DNA of 64,000 nt, taken from contig NZ_AP017928.1 of the NCBI RefSeq assembly GCF_003584645.1, positions 336,981-400,980 of the forward strand, written 5' to 3'. Below, piece by piece: positions 26,038-36,481 of the stretch (positions within the stretch are counted from its first letter, which is position 1; the number at the start of each line of letters is the position of its first letter). The translations under genes were made by a program, and so were the position numbers. The stretch is from Methylocaldum marinum. Lineage in GTDB: Bacteria > Pseudomonadota > Gammaproteobacteria > Methylococcales > Methylococcaceae. The notes under the pieces are model-generated. The model was not told the origin of the DNA. It worked only from the letters and a program-made list of their open reading frames with translations, and did no database searches.

Positions 26038-29000
26038 ATGGCGAAAAAAGCAAACGTTACGAGACGGAATAGTCCCACACGTCCGCGCCTGAAGCCGCTG
26101 GCGGCGAGCATTCGCGTCCTGGTGGCGGGGGGGGCGGTGTGGGGCGCCTGGCCGGCGCGGGCGGAACTTCCGGAGGCGGCGAACGTATGGGCCTCCATGG
26201 GCAATGCGACGCGCCAGGTTGTCGGAAACACGATGACCATCAACCAGCAGACCGATCGCGCGGTATTGAACTGGAATCGCTTCAATATCAGCGAGGACAG
26301 CGCCGTGCGCTTCAACCAGCCGGCATCCACCTCGATCGCCCTCAACCGGATTTATCAAAACGATCCCAGCCGGATTCTCGGCGAACTGACGGCCAACGGG
26401 CACATCTACCTGGTCAATCAGAACGGTTTCGTATTTGGCCGGAATTCCAAGGTTGACGCCAACACCCTGGTCGCGACCACGCTGAACATCACGGACGAGG
26501 TGCTGGAGCGGGGCATCACCAAGGTCATCGACCAGAACGGCAGTGCCGCGCTGACCGGTAGTGGCCAGGTTTATCGGCTCAATGAAAAGGGGCAGCCCGA
26601 AAAAATCAAGGTCGAGATCGAATCCGGCGCACAGATCAAGACCAATTCGCCCAACGGCCGCATCCTGATCTTCGCGCCATCAATCGAAAACAGCGGCTCG
26701 GTCCGGGCGGACGACGGCCAGGTCATCATGGCCGCGGCGACGGACAAGGTCTATCTGCAGGAAGACAAAAGCGATTCCAGCACCGGACATCTTCTGGTGG
26801 AGGTCAATACCGGCGGCGACGTAAGAAACATCGGTCAAATCGTCGCAAAGCGGGGCAATATCACCCTGATGGGATTCGCGGTGAACCAGGAGGGACTGGT
26901 TTCCGCTAGCACCTCGGTGAAGGTGAACGGCACGGTGCGCCTGCTGGCGCGGGAGAAGGGCGGGCAGCCGGTCCGCCTCGATACCGCCGGTTATGTGCTC
27001 GAAGCCAATCGCACCGGCCGTCCGAACGCTTTGAACGACGGTCTGGACACCGTCGCCAAGGTGACGCTCGGCCCGAATAGTCTTACCGAGGTAACCCTCG
27101 ATCCCCAGGACGGAATGGCGAAGGATTCGGCCAAACAGCCACAGTCGCGCGTGGAGATCATGGGAAGGCAGGTACGGCTCAGGGAGAACGCCCGAATCGT
27201 CGCGCCGCACGGCGAAGTCGATATCGCCGCGACGGCGGCGCCGCAAAATCGGCAGATGAACGCGCCGTCCTACGCCGATACGTTCACGGGGGAGCCTGAC
27301 CCGGTCGCCGATGCCCACGTGATCATGGAGTCGGGAAGCTCCATCGACGTCTCCGGGGTCAAGCATGTGCCTCTGCCGATGGAAAGCAATCTGGTGGATG
27401 TTGAGCTGCGCTCCGATCAGTTGCGAGATGCTCCCCTATTGAAAGACAGCATCCTGTTCGGCAAGACCGTGCGGGTGGACGCGCGTAAAGGCACGCCCAT
27501 AGCCGATATTTCCGGCGCTCTGGCGTTGATCGAGCGCGGCATCGACGAGCGCAGCACGGAAGGCGGCGAGGTCAACATCTATTCCGCGGGCGATGTCGTT
27601 GTTGCGCCGGGTGCGCGGATCGACGTTTCCGGCGGCTCGGTTCAGTATCAGGACGGCTACCTGTCGACGACGCACCTGGTCCAGAACGAGCGGTTGGTGG
27701 AGATCAGCGATGCGAATCCGAACATACGGCCGACACGGATTTTCGGTACGGTGGAAAAGGTTTACACGCGGTGGGGCGTTAAGAAGGTCTGGGATATCCC
27801 GGGTCCCTTCCTCCCCGGACGCTTCGAACCGGGCTATGTCGACGGCCGAGCGGCCGGCGCGCTCAATATCGGCGCCAACCGGGTGTTTTTCGCGGGCGAA
27901 TTGCTGGCCCGAACGGAGGAAGGGCGCTACCAGCGGCGCATCGACGAGCGTCCTGACGGCGGCCGGCTTTTCATCGACCTGGCCCGCTTCGTCAATAGTC
28001 CTCAGAAGATTCTCTTCCAGAACCAAACTCTGCCGGGCGTGCTGGCCTCCATCGCCAACTTGATTGAGGGGGTCAGCGGGGTTAGCGATGCCGGCTCCGA
28101 AGAGCAGCCCGCGGTCATTTCGACCGACATGCTCGAAGCCGGGGGCGTTCGCCATGTCTCCGTCGAGACCAATAATGCCATCGACATACCGGAGACCGCC
28201 GCCGTCAATCTGCCGGATGGTGGTTCGCTGGCGCTGAAGGGCGGACAAGTGGACGTTTCCGGCAAGATCGATATCGCCGGGGGTACGGTCGATGTTTCCA
28301 GCGTGTTCCAGCAACGATTGGTGGATCTGAAGGGTGATATCCGATTGGCCGGGGGGGCCGAGATCGACGTCAGCGGACGCTGGGTCAACGATCTTCCCCT
28401 GGATCGTTCCGCCGCATTCGCCACCGGCCCCGTGACCGTGGACGGCGGGACCGTGAGAATAAAATCGGAGGGAAACCTCACGCTCGACCCGGACAGCGCC
28501 ATTCTCGCGGATGGCGGGGCCTGGGTGGACCGCGATGGAAACCTCGTTTCCGGGTCGGGCGGCGAGATCAGCCTGGAGGCGGCTGGACCAGATGGCTCCA
28601 ACCTGATTCTGGGTGACGAGCAGGGGCGCCCCACGCTACGGGCTTTCGGTCTCGACGAAGGCGGAGTCTTGAGTTTGACGAGTAACGAGGCGGTGGTCGC
28701 GGCAAGCGCCCCGTTTCGCTCGCCATCCGATCCCCTGCGCCCGCTCTGGCTGCCGCCGGCCTTTTTCCGCGAAGGCGGGTTCGGCCGCTACGAAATCCGT
28801 TCCAACCAGAACGGGGTGACCGTCGCGGAGGGTACCGAAATCGATCTTATCGGCAAAACCCTGCTGCTGAAGGAGGATTTCGCCAACCGGTCTTCGGCGC
28901 GCCGTCTGGTCTCGGCGGGCGTGGCCACCGAGGAGACCCTGCCCGACTTCCAGCGCCGCCCGACCGACCTGACCCTGGCTTTGGCGCAGTCGTTGAACCA

Positions 29001-32000
29001 GCTGGGACGGCCCGGTGCTTCGGTGACCGTAGGTCGCGATGCCCGCATCGTCGCCGATCCCGGCGCGGAGATTGTGCTGTCCTCGGACAGCAGCGTGTTT
29101 TTCGATGGCGGCATCAACGCTGCAGGGGGACATATTTCCCTGATTTCCACGGTGCCCGATGACCCCAATAGTTCCGCGTTTCTGCCGAACAAGGGGGTTT
29201 TTCTGGGGGCGAATTCGAATATTTCCGTGGCGGGCAAGATTCTCTACACGCCGAACCGGTTGGGCTGGCGCGAAGGCAAGGTGATTTCCGGCGGCACGGT
29301 CGATCTGCGGGCCGAGCGCGGCTTCGTGGTGGTGCAAAAGGGGTCCGTCGTGGACGTGACCGGTGGAACGGGCGTTTTCGACGTGCCCCAGGCCAAGGCA
29401 TCGGGGCTCGGGTTCACGCTGGAGGAAACTCCGGTGGCGACTCATTCGGGTTCCATCAGCGTAACCGCTTCGGAAGGTTTCGTCGTCGACGGCACATTGA
29501 AGGCCGCACCGACCGGCGCAGGGGCCGCCGGCGGGATCTTGTCGCTGACGCTGGATACGGCGTTGCGGAACGAGGAGCGTCCCGATGCTGAAATCGTCGG
29601 CGGTGGACAGAGGCTTTATCCAAGTGATCCTCGCGTGATCGAAATCCGCGCAGGCACTGCCTCGGCGCTGCCTTCCGGTTGGAAGCCGGGCGACGATGTA
29701 CCCGCGGAAATGTGGAGCGAAGGACGGATCGCTGCCGATACCATCAAACAGGGCGGGTTCGCCAACATCGAGTTGCGGGTCAGTACGTTGCTGAATAAGA
29801 GCCCGATTCCAAAAGACGAAATTCGTTTCAAGGGGGATGTCACCCTCGCGGCGCAGCGGGAAATCGTCCTGGACGCGCCGGTACTGAGTTGGGCGCCGCA
29901 ATCCGCCTCGGACCGAGCCGAGGTGAGTATGTCGGCGCCGTATCTCGCCCTGGGCTTTTCCGAGGACCGGCGCTGGGAAAACCTCGCTGCGCCCAGTCTC
30001 GGCCCGGCTGCGCTCAACGCTTCCGGTTCGCTGGTCGATCTCGTGGGCAGCACCGCTACCAAGGGATTCGGCAACATCAATCTGAACAGCGACGGAGATA
30101 TCCGACTCCGAGGGGTTCGCCGGCTGGTGGAAATCAAGGATGAGACGGGCCAGGTAGTCGATCGGATCAGGGACTTCCACGGCGAATTCGATACCGCGGC
30201 GAACGTCAGCATGGCGGCTGCGCAGATTTACCCCACCACGGCCAGCACCTTCCGTCTGGCGATCGCGGGAAATCCGGAGGGGACGCTGACCACGCGGTCG
30301 CGCGGCGAGTCGTCTCCGGTTCTTTCCGCCGGTGGGAAGGTCATTCTGGACGTGCCGAATTTCGTTCATCACGGCGCGCTGAAAGCGCCGTTCGGTGGCA
30401 TCGAGGTGAACTCCGCCAACGGAATCATCCTGGCTCCCGGCAGCCTGCTGTCGGTCTCGGGCGAGGGAATGACGGTTCCCTTCGGTCGCCTGCAGGGCGG
30501 GCAGAACTGGCTGTACCCATGGGGAGGCGACTTCAAGCTCGTGTTCGACGACGCGCCGCCGGACAAGGTCATCACGCTGGATGGACGAACGGTCGAAATT
30601 GCGGCTGGCTCCGTAGTCGATGTGTCCGGAGGCGGCGATCTTTATGCGTTCGAATTCGTTCCCGGTCCGGGAGGCTCGTCGGATTACCTGGATCCGCTGG
30701 ACCCCAGGGTGTTGAGCGGGGAAATCGACTATCAGGAGAAGTTCGCCATCCTGCCGGGATTGACCGGCCGCTACGCGCCCTACGACCACAACGAATTCCC
30801 GGCATCGGGACTGAAGGCGGGAGACAATATTTATCTGGCCGGCTACGGCGACTTGCCGGAAGGCGAATACACCCTGCTCCCGGCTCACTATGCCTTGCTG
30901 CCGGGCGCCTATCTGGTTACGGCGGAACCCGACAACTCCGGCATCTCGGCGGGAGAAGTGCGTCGCCGCGACGATGGCGTACCGATCGTCGCGGGATATC
31001 GCGGCGTCGCCGGCACGGGTATCAGGGACGCCGTGTGGAGCGGTTTTGCTATTGAATCCGGCGCTGCCGCTCGGCTGCGCTCGGAATACAACGAAACTCT
31101 GGCCTCGGACTTCTATCGGACGCGTGCCGCAACCCGGGAGACGGCGTTGCCGCTGCTGCCGGGTGATGCGGGTCAACTGTCGGTGGCGGTGCAGGACCGC
31201 CTGGTTATCGAGGGCGCCCTCAAGGCGGCAGCGGACGGTGGCGGCCGTGGCGGGCGGCTTGACATCGCCGCCGATAATTTGGCCATCGTACCGCGCCGTT
31301 CCGATGGCGCGACCGGGTCGGTAGTGGAAATCGCCGCGGACGAGCTGAGCCGCTTCGGCGCGGAGAGCATTCTGCTCGGCGGTTTCCGCCGAGCCCAGGG
31401 AGGCGGCTTCGCGCTGGATGTGAAAGCGGGAACGGTCACGGTCGAAAACGGCGCGACGCTGCAAGGCGACGACCTGATTCTTGCCGCGAAGGAGGGTGTG
31501 ACGGTCAAGTCCGGCGGCAGCGTATCGAGCACGGGCCGGTCCGAGCGCGCCGAAGCGGGCTTGAGCGTCACGGGCGACAGCGCGGTGGTTCGCGTGTCGG
31601 CCGGTCGGCAGGGAGGCATTGCGCGCGATGGCGTTGCCGGAGCGAGCGGCTTCGTAGCCTTGGAGGGGGGGGCGTTGCTGCGCGCCGAGGGATCGATGCT
31701 GATCGATGCGACCAAGAACACAGCCGGAACTTCCGACAACCGGTTGGACGGCGAACTGCAGATCGACGGCGGGTCTCTGTATCTCGGCGCCGATGCCATC
31801 AGCCTCGGGAACGCTCCAGGCGGTACCGGCGGCTTCCTGTTGTCGCAGGACCGCCTGAATGCCATGCGGCCGGAAGAGCTGATCCTGAGCAGCCGAAGCG
31901 ACGTCAAGGTGTTCGGTTCGGTACTCGTGGATACCGGTGCGCTGGACGTCCGGGGCGCCGGGCTGACCGGTTTCGGCGCAGCGGGAGATCGCGCCGTGGT

Positions 32001-35000
32001 CCGAGCTAATCGCGTTTCGTTCTCGAACCCCAATGGCGTGGAGTTTGACACGGCAGGGACGGGCACGGGCCTTCTGACCGTGGAATCGGAAACGATCAGC
32101 CTGGGGACAGGCGCGTTCGCGTTCGAGGGGTTTGCCTCCTCGAGCTGGAGCGCTTCCGGCTCCCTGATCGGGGCCGGTCGCGGCGATTTCCGTTTCGACG
32201 GAGATCTGAACATTTCCGCTCCGGTAATTTCGGCATCGAGCGGCACCAATACGCAGTTGCATGTGCCGGACCATCGTCTGATCTTTACCTCGCCGGATTC
32301 CACATCTGTTGCTTCCGAAAGCGGATTCGGCGCCCGCTGGCTTGCAGAGGCGGATTTCGTCGAGTTCGGGGGGGGGATCGTCATGCCGGGCGGCACCTTC
32401 GAGTTGTCCGGACGTACCGGTGTGGTGCTGGATCCCACGGCACGGATCGACGTCTCGGGCGTCGCCCTTGACTTCCCCGGCGTATCCGATGCGTTCGTAC
32501 CGGGAGGCAGCGTCCGCTTGTCTTCGACCGAGGGTTTCGTGAGCGTCAGCCCCGGTTCCACCGTCGATTTTTCGGGCGCAGCCGGCGGCGGTGACGCCGG
32601 GAGCCTTTCCGTGAAGGCGCCACGGGGCGACGTCGCCCTCGGAGGAAGTCTTTCCGGCGGCGCGGCGGCCGGCTATGTTCCTGGATCGATCGAATTGGCG
32701 GGTCTGACTTTTTCGCAAGGACTGTCCTTATCGGGCAGCTTCGGCGCGGTGGACGTTCGGGCCGGTTCGGGCGATCTGAACGTTTCGGGAATCGTCGCGA
32801 ACGTGATCGAGCTTTCCGCCGATCAGGGCAGCGTGATGCTTTCGGGCACGCTGGACGCCTCGGGGCGGAAAGGCGGCCGGGTTCTTCTTGCGGCGGGCGA
32901 CGATGTCCATCTTCTAGGCGGATCAGCCATTCTGGCCCGGGCGGCGGGCGCCGGCGAAAAAGGCGGTCGCGTCATTCTCAGCACCACCGATACCGACGGC
33001 GATGGCTTGGGACGGATTCGCGTGGACGATGGTTCCGTCATCGATGTCTCGGGAGCCGAGGGCGGCGAAGTGACCCTGCGTGCGCTTCAACTCGATACAA
33101 ACGGAGACGGGACAGGGGACGAAGTCGCCGTCGATCCGGTGGGGGGCACCGTCGTGGGCGCCGCCGTGAAGCAGGTGGAGGGCGTGCTGGTCCGGGAGGA
33201 CGGCGACGGCGAGATCGATAACGCGGACATTTCGGCATGGGCCGCAAGCACCGCAGCGTTCATGAGCCACGCGGTCGATATCGCGGCCCGAGTCGGAGGC
33301 GGTTTCGATGTTATGCCGGGACTGGACGTCACGAGCAGCAGCGACCTGGCCTTGAACACGATCTGGGATTTCAGGGATCCGAGCATCTGGAGCTATACCG
33401 GGAAGCCCGGTACGTTGACGATTCGCTCTGAAGGCAATCTGACTGTCGCCAAATCCCTGACCGATGGATTCGCGAAAGGACCCATTCCGGGTACCAGCAA
33501 ACAGGTCAACGACCTGCTACAGGCCGGCCCATCCTGGAGTTACCGGCTCATCGCCGGTGCCGATGTTTCGGCGGCCGATTTCAACAAGGTCATGGTAGTG
33601 AAAAAGGTGGTGGCAAACGTGGAGGAATCCGTCGGGAACTTCACGGTGGAGGCCGACGCAAAGGTGCGCACCGGCACCGGTGACATCGATATCCGTGCCG
33701 GCGGGAATCTCACGCTGAACGGAGAAACGGCAGCAATCTACACCGCCGGACGTCCGGAAACCGATAGCCGCTACGGCACGCTTCCGGCCAGCTTCGTGTC
33801 GTCCAATTTTTACGGCGAATATCCGGTGGACGGCGGGGACATTTCGATCCACGTGGAGGGTGATATCAACGGCGCACCCACCAAGCAGCTCTTCGATTGG
33901 CTGGTGCGTACCGGAAGCTGGCAAACCCGGGATCAAACCGAATTGGCTCGCCCGACGGCCTGGGCGTTGGCCTTGGACACCATCGGGACATCACAGTTCG
34001 TGATCCCCGCCGATGCACTGGGTTTCCGCCAGAATGTTGGAGCGCTGGGTGGCGGCGACGTGGACATCCGGGCCGGGGGCAGCATCTTCGATCTTTCGGT
34101 CGTGATTCCCACGACCGGCAAGCAAGTGGGCAAGCTTGAGCGGGTCTCGCGTGGCCAGCCGGTTTTCAGTTCCAACGAGGTCAATATCCGGGGTGGCGGC
34201 GATTTGGCCGTGAAAGCCGCAGGCGATGTGTTGGGCGGCGTTTTTTACGTGGCGAGTGGAGAGGGCGGGATCATGGCCGGCGGCCAAATTGCCGGCGGTC
34301 AACAGTACACTTCGGGCCCTCTGTTCGCCCTGGGCGATGCGAAGATCGAGGTTCAAGCGGGCGGCGACATCGAGGTAGGGTCCATCTTCAATCCCACGCT
34401 GCTGGCGGAGCGCCTGAGGACCGATATCGTCGACACCTTCTTCAGCACCTATTCGGAAAACAGCGGAATCACCTTATCGTCTCTGGGCGGTTCGGTGAAA
34501 CTGGCGAACGACTCGGCGATCGTCAATTCCGTCTACACCACCTATTCTCCGATCCCCTCGCCCCTCCTCAGCGTCAGCGAGGCCCACGCCCTGAATGTAT
34601 ATCCTGGCTCCTTGAGCGTTCGGGCCTGGTCGGGGGATATCGAGATCGAGCGTCCGTTCGTCCTGTTCCCGCAGAAGCTCGGAACCTTCGAGTTACTGGC
34701 CGGCAAGGACATCCGTTCCGGGTCGTTGAAAGTTGGCCGCGTGGATGTGGGGCAGTCGGACGCCGACCCGAATCTGTTGCCCAGCGCGGCGCTGCCGACC
34801 GGCAATTATGAAACTGGCGTCCTTCCGCTGCTGAACCTCACGGGCAATGTCCACGCGCCGATCCCGGTCCATAAAGACGATCCCGAGCCGGCCAGAATCG
34901 TGGCCAAGGAGGGGGACATCGTGTCGTCCGAAGGTAACCCGTTGTTCTTCCATTCGCCCAAACCGATATACGCGGAAGCGGGCCGGGACATACGGGACGT

Positions 35001-36354
35001 CAGTTTCCTGATCCAGAACCTCCGGCCGAACGATGTCAGCGTCATCAAGGCGGGACGCGATTTCCGATTGCTGACCGACTTCATCGACCGTACCACCGGA
35101 GCACTCATCCCTCAAATCGACAACATTCTCAAGGTTGCGGGACCGGGCAATCTGTATCTTCTCACCGGCCGCGACATTGATCTTGGAGCGGCAGTCGGCA
35201 TCGAAACGGTAGGCAATCGCGAAAACCCGGCTCTTCCGAAGGCGGGAACGTCATTGACCCTGATGGCGGGTCTCAAGGAACAACCGAATTACGCCGGCTT
35301 CACCGAACGCTACCTGGCGCAGTCCACGGACTATCGGCAGGAGCTGAAGCGCTTCATGGCCGCACGGGGATTCGACGTATCCGGCGACGACGACTCGGTG
35401 CTTGCCGCTTTCCGGGGGATGAGTCTCGATCATCAGTTGGCTCTGCTGCTCGATATCTATTTCACCGAGCTGCGCGAATCGGGCGACGCGGCGGCCAAGG
35501 CGAAAGCCGGCGGCGAGGCCGATTGGGAACGCTTCTATGCGAGAGGCTTCGACGCGATCGAAACGCTGTTCTCGGGCAAATACCAGGGGGACATCAAGCT
35601 GTTCTTTAGCAAGATACATACGCGGGCACCGGCAGACATCCGGATGCTGACACCGGGCGGCCTGATAAACCTCGGTCTATCCGTGAAGGTGGCCGGGCAG
35701 AAATCCACCGACCAGCTTGGCGTCGTGACTCTGCAGGGCGGCGCCATCGACATGTTTGCCGACGGCGACATTCAGGTGAACCAGTCTCGCGCGGCAACCC
35801 TGAACGGAGGCGATTTGACGGGCTGGTCGTCGAATGGGGATATCGATGCCGGAGCGGGTTCGAAGGCCGATTTCGCCGCCTCCAAACCGAAATACAAGTA
35901 TGACGAGAACGGAAACCGAATTCCGGACGAAGATCCGGAGATTTCCGGCAACGGCATATTTACTGACGCGCCTTCGGGAGTCGTGGGCGGCGCCATTCAC
36001 CTGGCAACGCCGCGCGGCGTCATCAACGCCGGAGAGGCAGGCATACGCAGCGCGGGCGATCTGACGCTCGCCGCGAACGCGGTGATCGGCGCCGACAACA
36101 TCAGCGCCGGGGGACAGGCGACCGGCGTGCCGACCGCTCCTGCGGTCGTTACCCCGGATCTCGGCGCCGCCAGCGCCGCGGCTGGCGTGAGCAAGACCGC
36201 CGAGCAGTCCACGGAAAGCATGAGCGACAAGGACAACGAGAACTCTGCCCGGAACAACGGAAATCAAAATGCGGCTTTGTTGTCGGTGGACGTGGTCGGT
36301 TTCGGCGACTGCAGCGTGGGTGATGTGAGATCAGGCAAGGCGGGTTGCAGTTGA
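26038..36354 (+). CDS. giant filamentous-haemagglutinin-like exoprotein (TpsA)
   Basis: A 3438-residue secreted adhesin, substrate of the adjacent TpsB. An extended basic N-terminus and signal sequence (LAASIRVLVAGGAVWGAWPARA) precede the TPS secretion domain, with WNRFNISEDSAVRFNQP and the hallmark NQNGFVFGRNSKVDANTLVATT (residues 127-148, shown in part as two motifs). The rest is a long beta-helix of repeats rich in I-D-V-S-G (for example VDVSGGGDLYAF, IDVSGAEGGEVTL). Three DxDGDG-like loops at about residues 2317, 2353 and 2387 may bind calcium. The protein ends VVGFGDCSVGDV...AGCS: the only late cysteines form a close pair, reminiscent of the C-terminal disulfide anchor of HMW1-type TpsA. 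The GC-rich gene is intact with no internal stop. Confidence 0.95.
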   Translation: MAKKANVTRRNSPTRPRLKPLAASIRVLVAGGAVWGAWPARAELPEAANVWASMGNATRQVVGNTMTINQQTDRAVLNWNRFNISEDSAVRFNQPASTSIALNRIYQNDPSRILGELTANGHIYLVNQNGFVFGRNSKVDANTLVATTLNITDEVLERGITKVIDQNGSAALTGSGQVYRLNEKGQPEKIKVEIESGAQIKTNSPNGRILIFAPSIENSGSVRADDGQVIMAAATDKVYLQEDKSDSSTGHLLVEVNTGGDVRNIGQIVAKRGNITLMGFAVNQEGLVSASTSVKVNGTVRLLAREKGGQPVRLDTAGYVLEANRTGRPNALNDGLDTVAKVTLGPNSLTEVTLDPQDGMAKDSAKQPQSRVEIMGRQVRLRENARIVAPHGEVDIAATAAPQNRQMNAPSYADTFTGEPDPVADAHVIMESGSSIDVSGVKHVPLPMESNLVDVELRSDQLRDAPLLKDSILFGKTVRVDARKGTPIADISGALALIERGIDERSTEGGEVNIYSAGDVVVAPGARIDVSGGSVQYQDGYLSTTHLVQNERLVEISDANPNIRPTRIFGTVEKVYTRWGVKKVWDIPGPFLPGRFEPGYVDGRAAGALNIGANRVFFAGELLARTEEGRYQRRIDERPDGGRLFIDLARFVNSPQKILFQNQTLPGVLASIANLIEGVSGVSDAGSEEQPAVISTDMLEAGGVRHVSVETNNAIDIPETAAVNLPDGGSLALKGGQVDVSGKIDIAGGTVDVSSVFQQRLVDLKGDIRLAGGAEIDVSGRWVNDLPLDRSAAFATGPVTVDGGTVRIKSEGNLTLDPDSAILADGGAWVDRDGNLVSGSGGEISLEAAGPDGSNLILGDEQGRPTLRAFGLDEGGVLSLTSNEAVVAASAPFRSPSDPLRPLWLPPAFFREGGFGRYEIRSNQNGVTVAEGTEIDLIGKTLLLKEDFANRSSARRLVSAGVATEETLPDFQRRPTDLTLALAQSLNQLGRPGASVTVGRDARIVADPGAEIVLSSDSSVFFDGGINAAGGHISLISTVPDDPNSSAFLPNKGVFLGANSNISVAGKILYTPNRLGWREGKVISGGTVDLRAERGFVVVQKGSVVDVTGGTGVFDVPQAKASGLGFTLEETPVATHSGSISVTASEGFVVDGTLKAAPTGAGAAGGILSLTLDTALRNEERPDAEIVGGGQRLYPSDPRVIEIRAGTASALPSGWKPGDDVPAEMWSEGRIAADTIKQGGFANIELRVSTLLNKSPIPKDEIRFKGDVTLAAQREIVLDAPVLSWAPQSASDRAEVSMSAPYLALGFSEDRRWENLAAPSLGPAALNASGSLVDLVGSTATKGFGNINLNSDGDIRLRGVRRLVEIKDETGQVVDRIRDFHGEFDTAANVSMAAAQIYPTTASTFRLAIAGNPEGTLTTRSRGESSPVLSAGGKVILDVPNFVHHGALKAPFGGIEVNSANGIILAPGSLLSVSGEGMTVPFGRLQGGQNWLYPWGGDFKLVFDDAPPDKVITLDGRTVEIAAGSVVDVSGGGDLYAFEFVPGPGGSSDYLDPLDPRVLSGEIDYQEKFAILPGLTGRYAPYDHNEFPASGLKAGDNIYLAGYGDLPEGEYTLLPAHYALLPGAYLVTAEPDNSGISAGEVRRRDDGVPIVAGYRGVAGTGIRDAVWSGFAIESGAAARLRSEYNETLASDFYRTRAATRETALPLLPGDAGQLSVAVQDRLVIEGALKAAADGGGRGGRLDIAADNLAIVPRRSDGATGSVVEIAADELSRFGAESILLGGFRRAQGGGFALDVKAGTVTVENGATLQGDDLILAAKEGVTVKSGGSVSSTGRSERAEAGLSVTGDSAVVRVSAGRQGGIARDGVAGASGFVALEGGALLRAEGSMLIDATKNTAGTSDNRLDGELQIDGGSLYLGADAISLGNAPGGTGGFLLSQDRLNAMRPEELILSSRSDVKVFGSVLVDTGALDVRGAGLTGFGAAGDRAVVRANRVSFSNPNGVEFDTAGTGTGLLTVESETISLGTGAFAFEGFASSSWSASGSLIGAGRGDFRFDGDLNISAPVISASSGTNTQLHVPDHRLIFTSPDSTSVASESGFGARWLAEADFVEFGGGIVMPGGTFELSGRTGVVLDPTARIDVSGVALDFPGVSDAFVPGGSVRLSSTEGFVSVSPGSTVDFSGAAGGGDAGSLSVKAPRGDVALGGSLSGGAAAGYVPGSIELAGLTFSQGLSLSGSFGAVDVRAGSGDLNVSGIVANVIELSADQGSVMLSGTLDASGRKGGRVLLAAGDDVHLLGGSAILARAAGAGEKGGRVILSTTDTDGDGLGRIRVDDGSVIDVSGAEGGEVTLRALQLDTNGDGTGDEVAVDPVGGTVVGAAVKQVEGVLVREDGDGEIDNADISAWAASTAAFMSHAVDIAARVGGGFDVMPGLDVTSSSDLALNTIWDFRDPSIWSYTGKPGTLTIRSEGNLTVAKSLTDGFAKGPIPGTSKQVNDLLQAGPSWSYRLIAGADVSAADFNKVMVVKKVVANVEESVGNFTVEADAKVRTGTGDIDIRAGGNLTLNGETAAIYTAGRPETDSRYGTLPASFVSSNFYGEYPVDGGDISIHVEGDINGAPTKQLFDWLVRTGSWQTRDQTELARPTAWALALDTIGTSQFVIPADALGFRQNVGALGGGDVDIRAGGSIFDLSVVIPTTGKQVGKLERVSRGQPVFSSNEVNIRGGGDLAVKAAGDVLGGVFYVASGEGGIMAGGQIAGGQQYTSGPLFALGDAKIEVQAGGDIEVGSIFNPTLLAERLRTDIVDTFFSTYSENSGITLSSLGGSVKLANDSAIVNSVYTTYSPIPSPLLSVSEAHALNVYPGSLSVRAWSGDIEIERPFVLFPQKLGTFELLAGKDIRSGSLKVGRVDVGQSDADPNLLPSAALPTGNYETGVLPLLNLTGNVHAPIPVHKDDPEPARIVAKEGDIVSSEGNPLFFHSPKPIYAEAGRDIRDVSFLIQNLRPNDVSVIKAGRDFRLLTDFIDRTTGALIPQIDNILKVAGPGNLYLLTGRDIDLGAAVGIETVGNRENPALPKAGTSLTLMAGLKEQPNYAGFTERYLAQSTDYRQELKRFMAARGFDVSGDDDSVLAAFRGMSLDHQLALLLDIYFTELRESGDAAAKAKAGGEADWERFYARGFDAIETLFSGKYQGDIKLFFSKIHTRAPADIRMLTPGGLINLGLSVKVAGQKSTDQLGVVTLQGGAIDMFADGDIQVNQSRAATLNGGDLTGWSSNGDIDAGAGSKADFAASKPKYKYDENGNRIPDEDPEISGNGIFTDAPSGVVGGAIHLATPRGVINAGEAGIRSAGDLTLAANAVIGADNISAGGQATGVPTAPAVVTPDLGAASAAAGVSKTAEQSTESMSDKDNENSARNNGNQNAALLSVDVVGFGDCSVGDVRSGKAGCS

Positions 36355-36481
36355 TACCTGATGGAGGGCCTGTCGCCAATGACGCGAATCCGTAACGGGA
36401 TCGACATGTCCACGTAACGTTTCTGAAACATTGATCGGACACAATAACGGTATTACGAAACAAGTAAATACAAGAACTTAC

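Noticed and set aside
28636..32718. 1360-codon open frame on the minus strand inside tpsA
   Set aside because: It is the antisense shadow of a GC-rich gene. The protein is Arg/Ala/Gly-rich with no domain, ribosome-binding site or signal, while the plus strand encodes a coherent TpsA throughout.
24309..36354. contact-dependent inhibition (CdiA/CdiB) system
   Set aside because: TpsA ends without a VENN-type motif, toxin tip or following small immunity gene; it ends in a cysteine pair, and adhesin or matrix function fits better.
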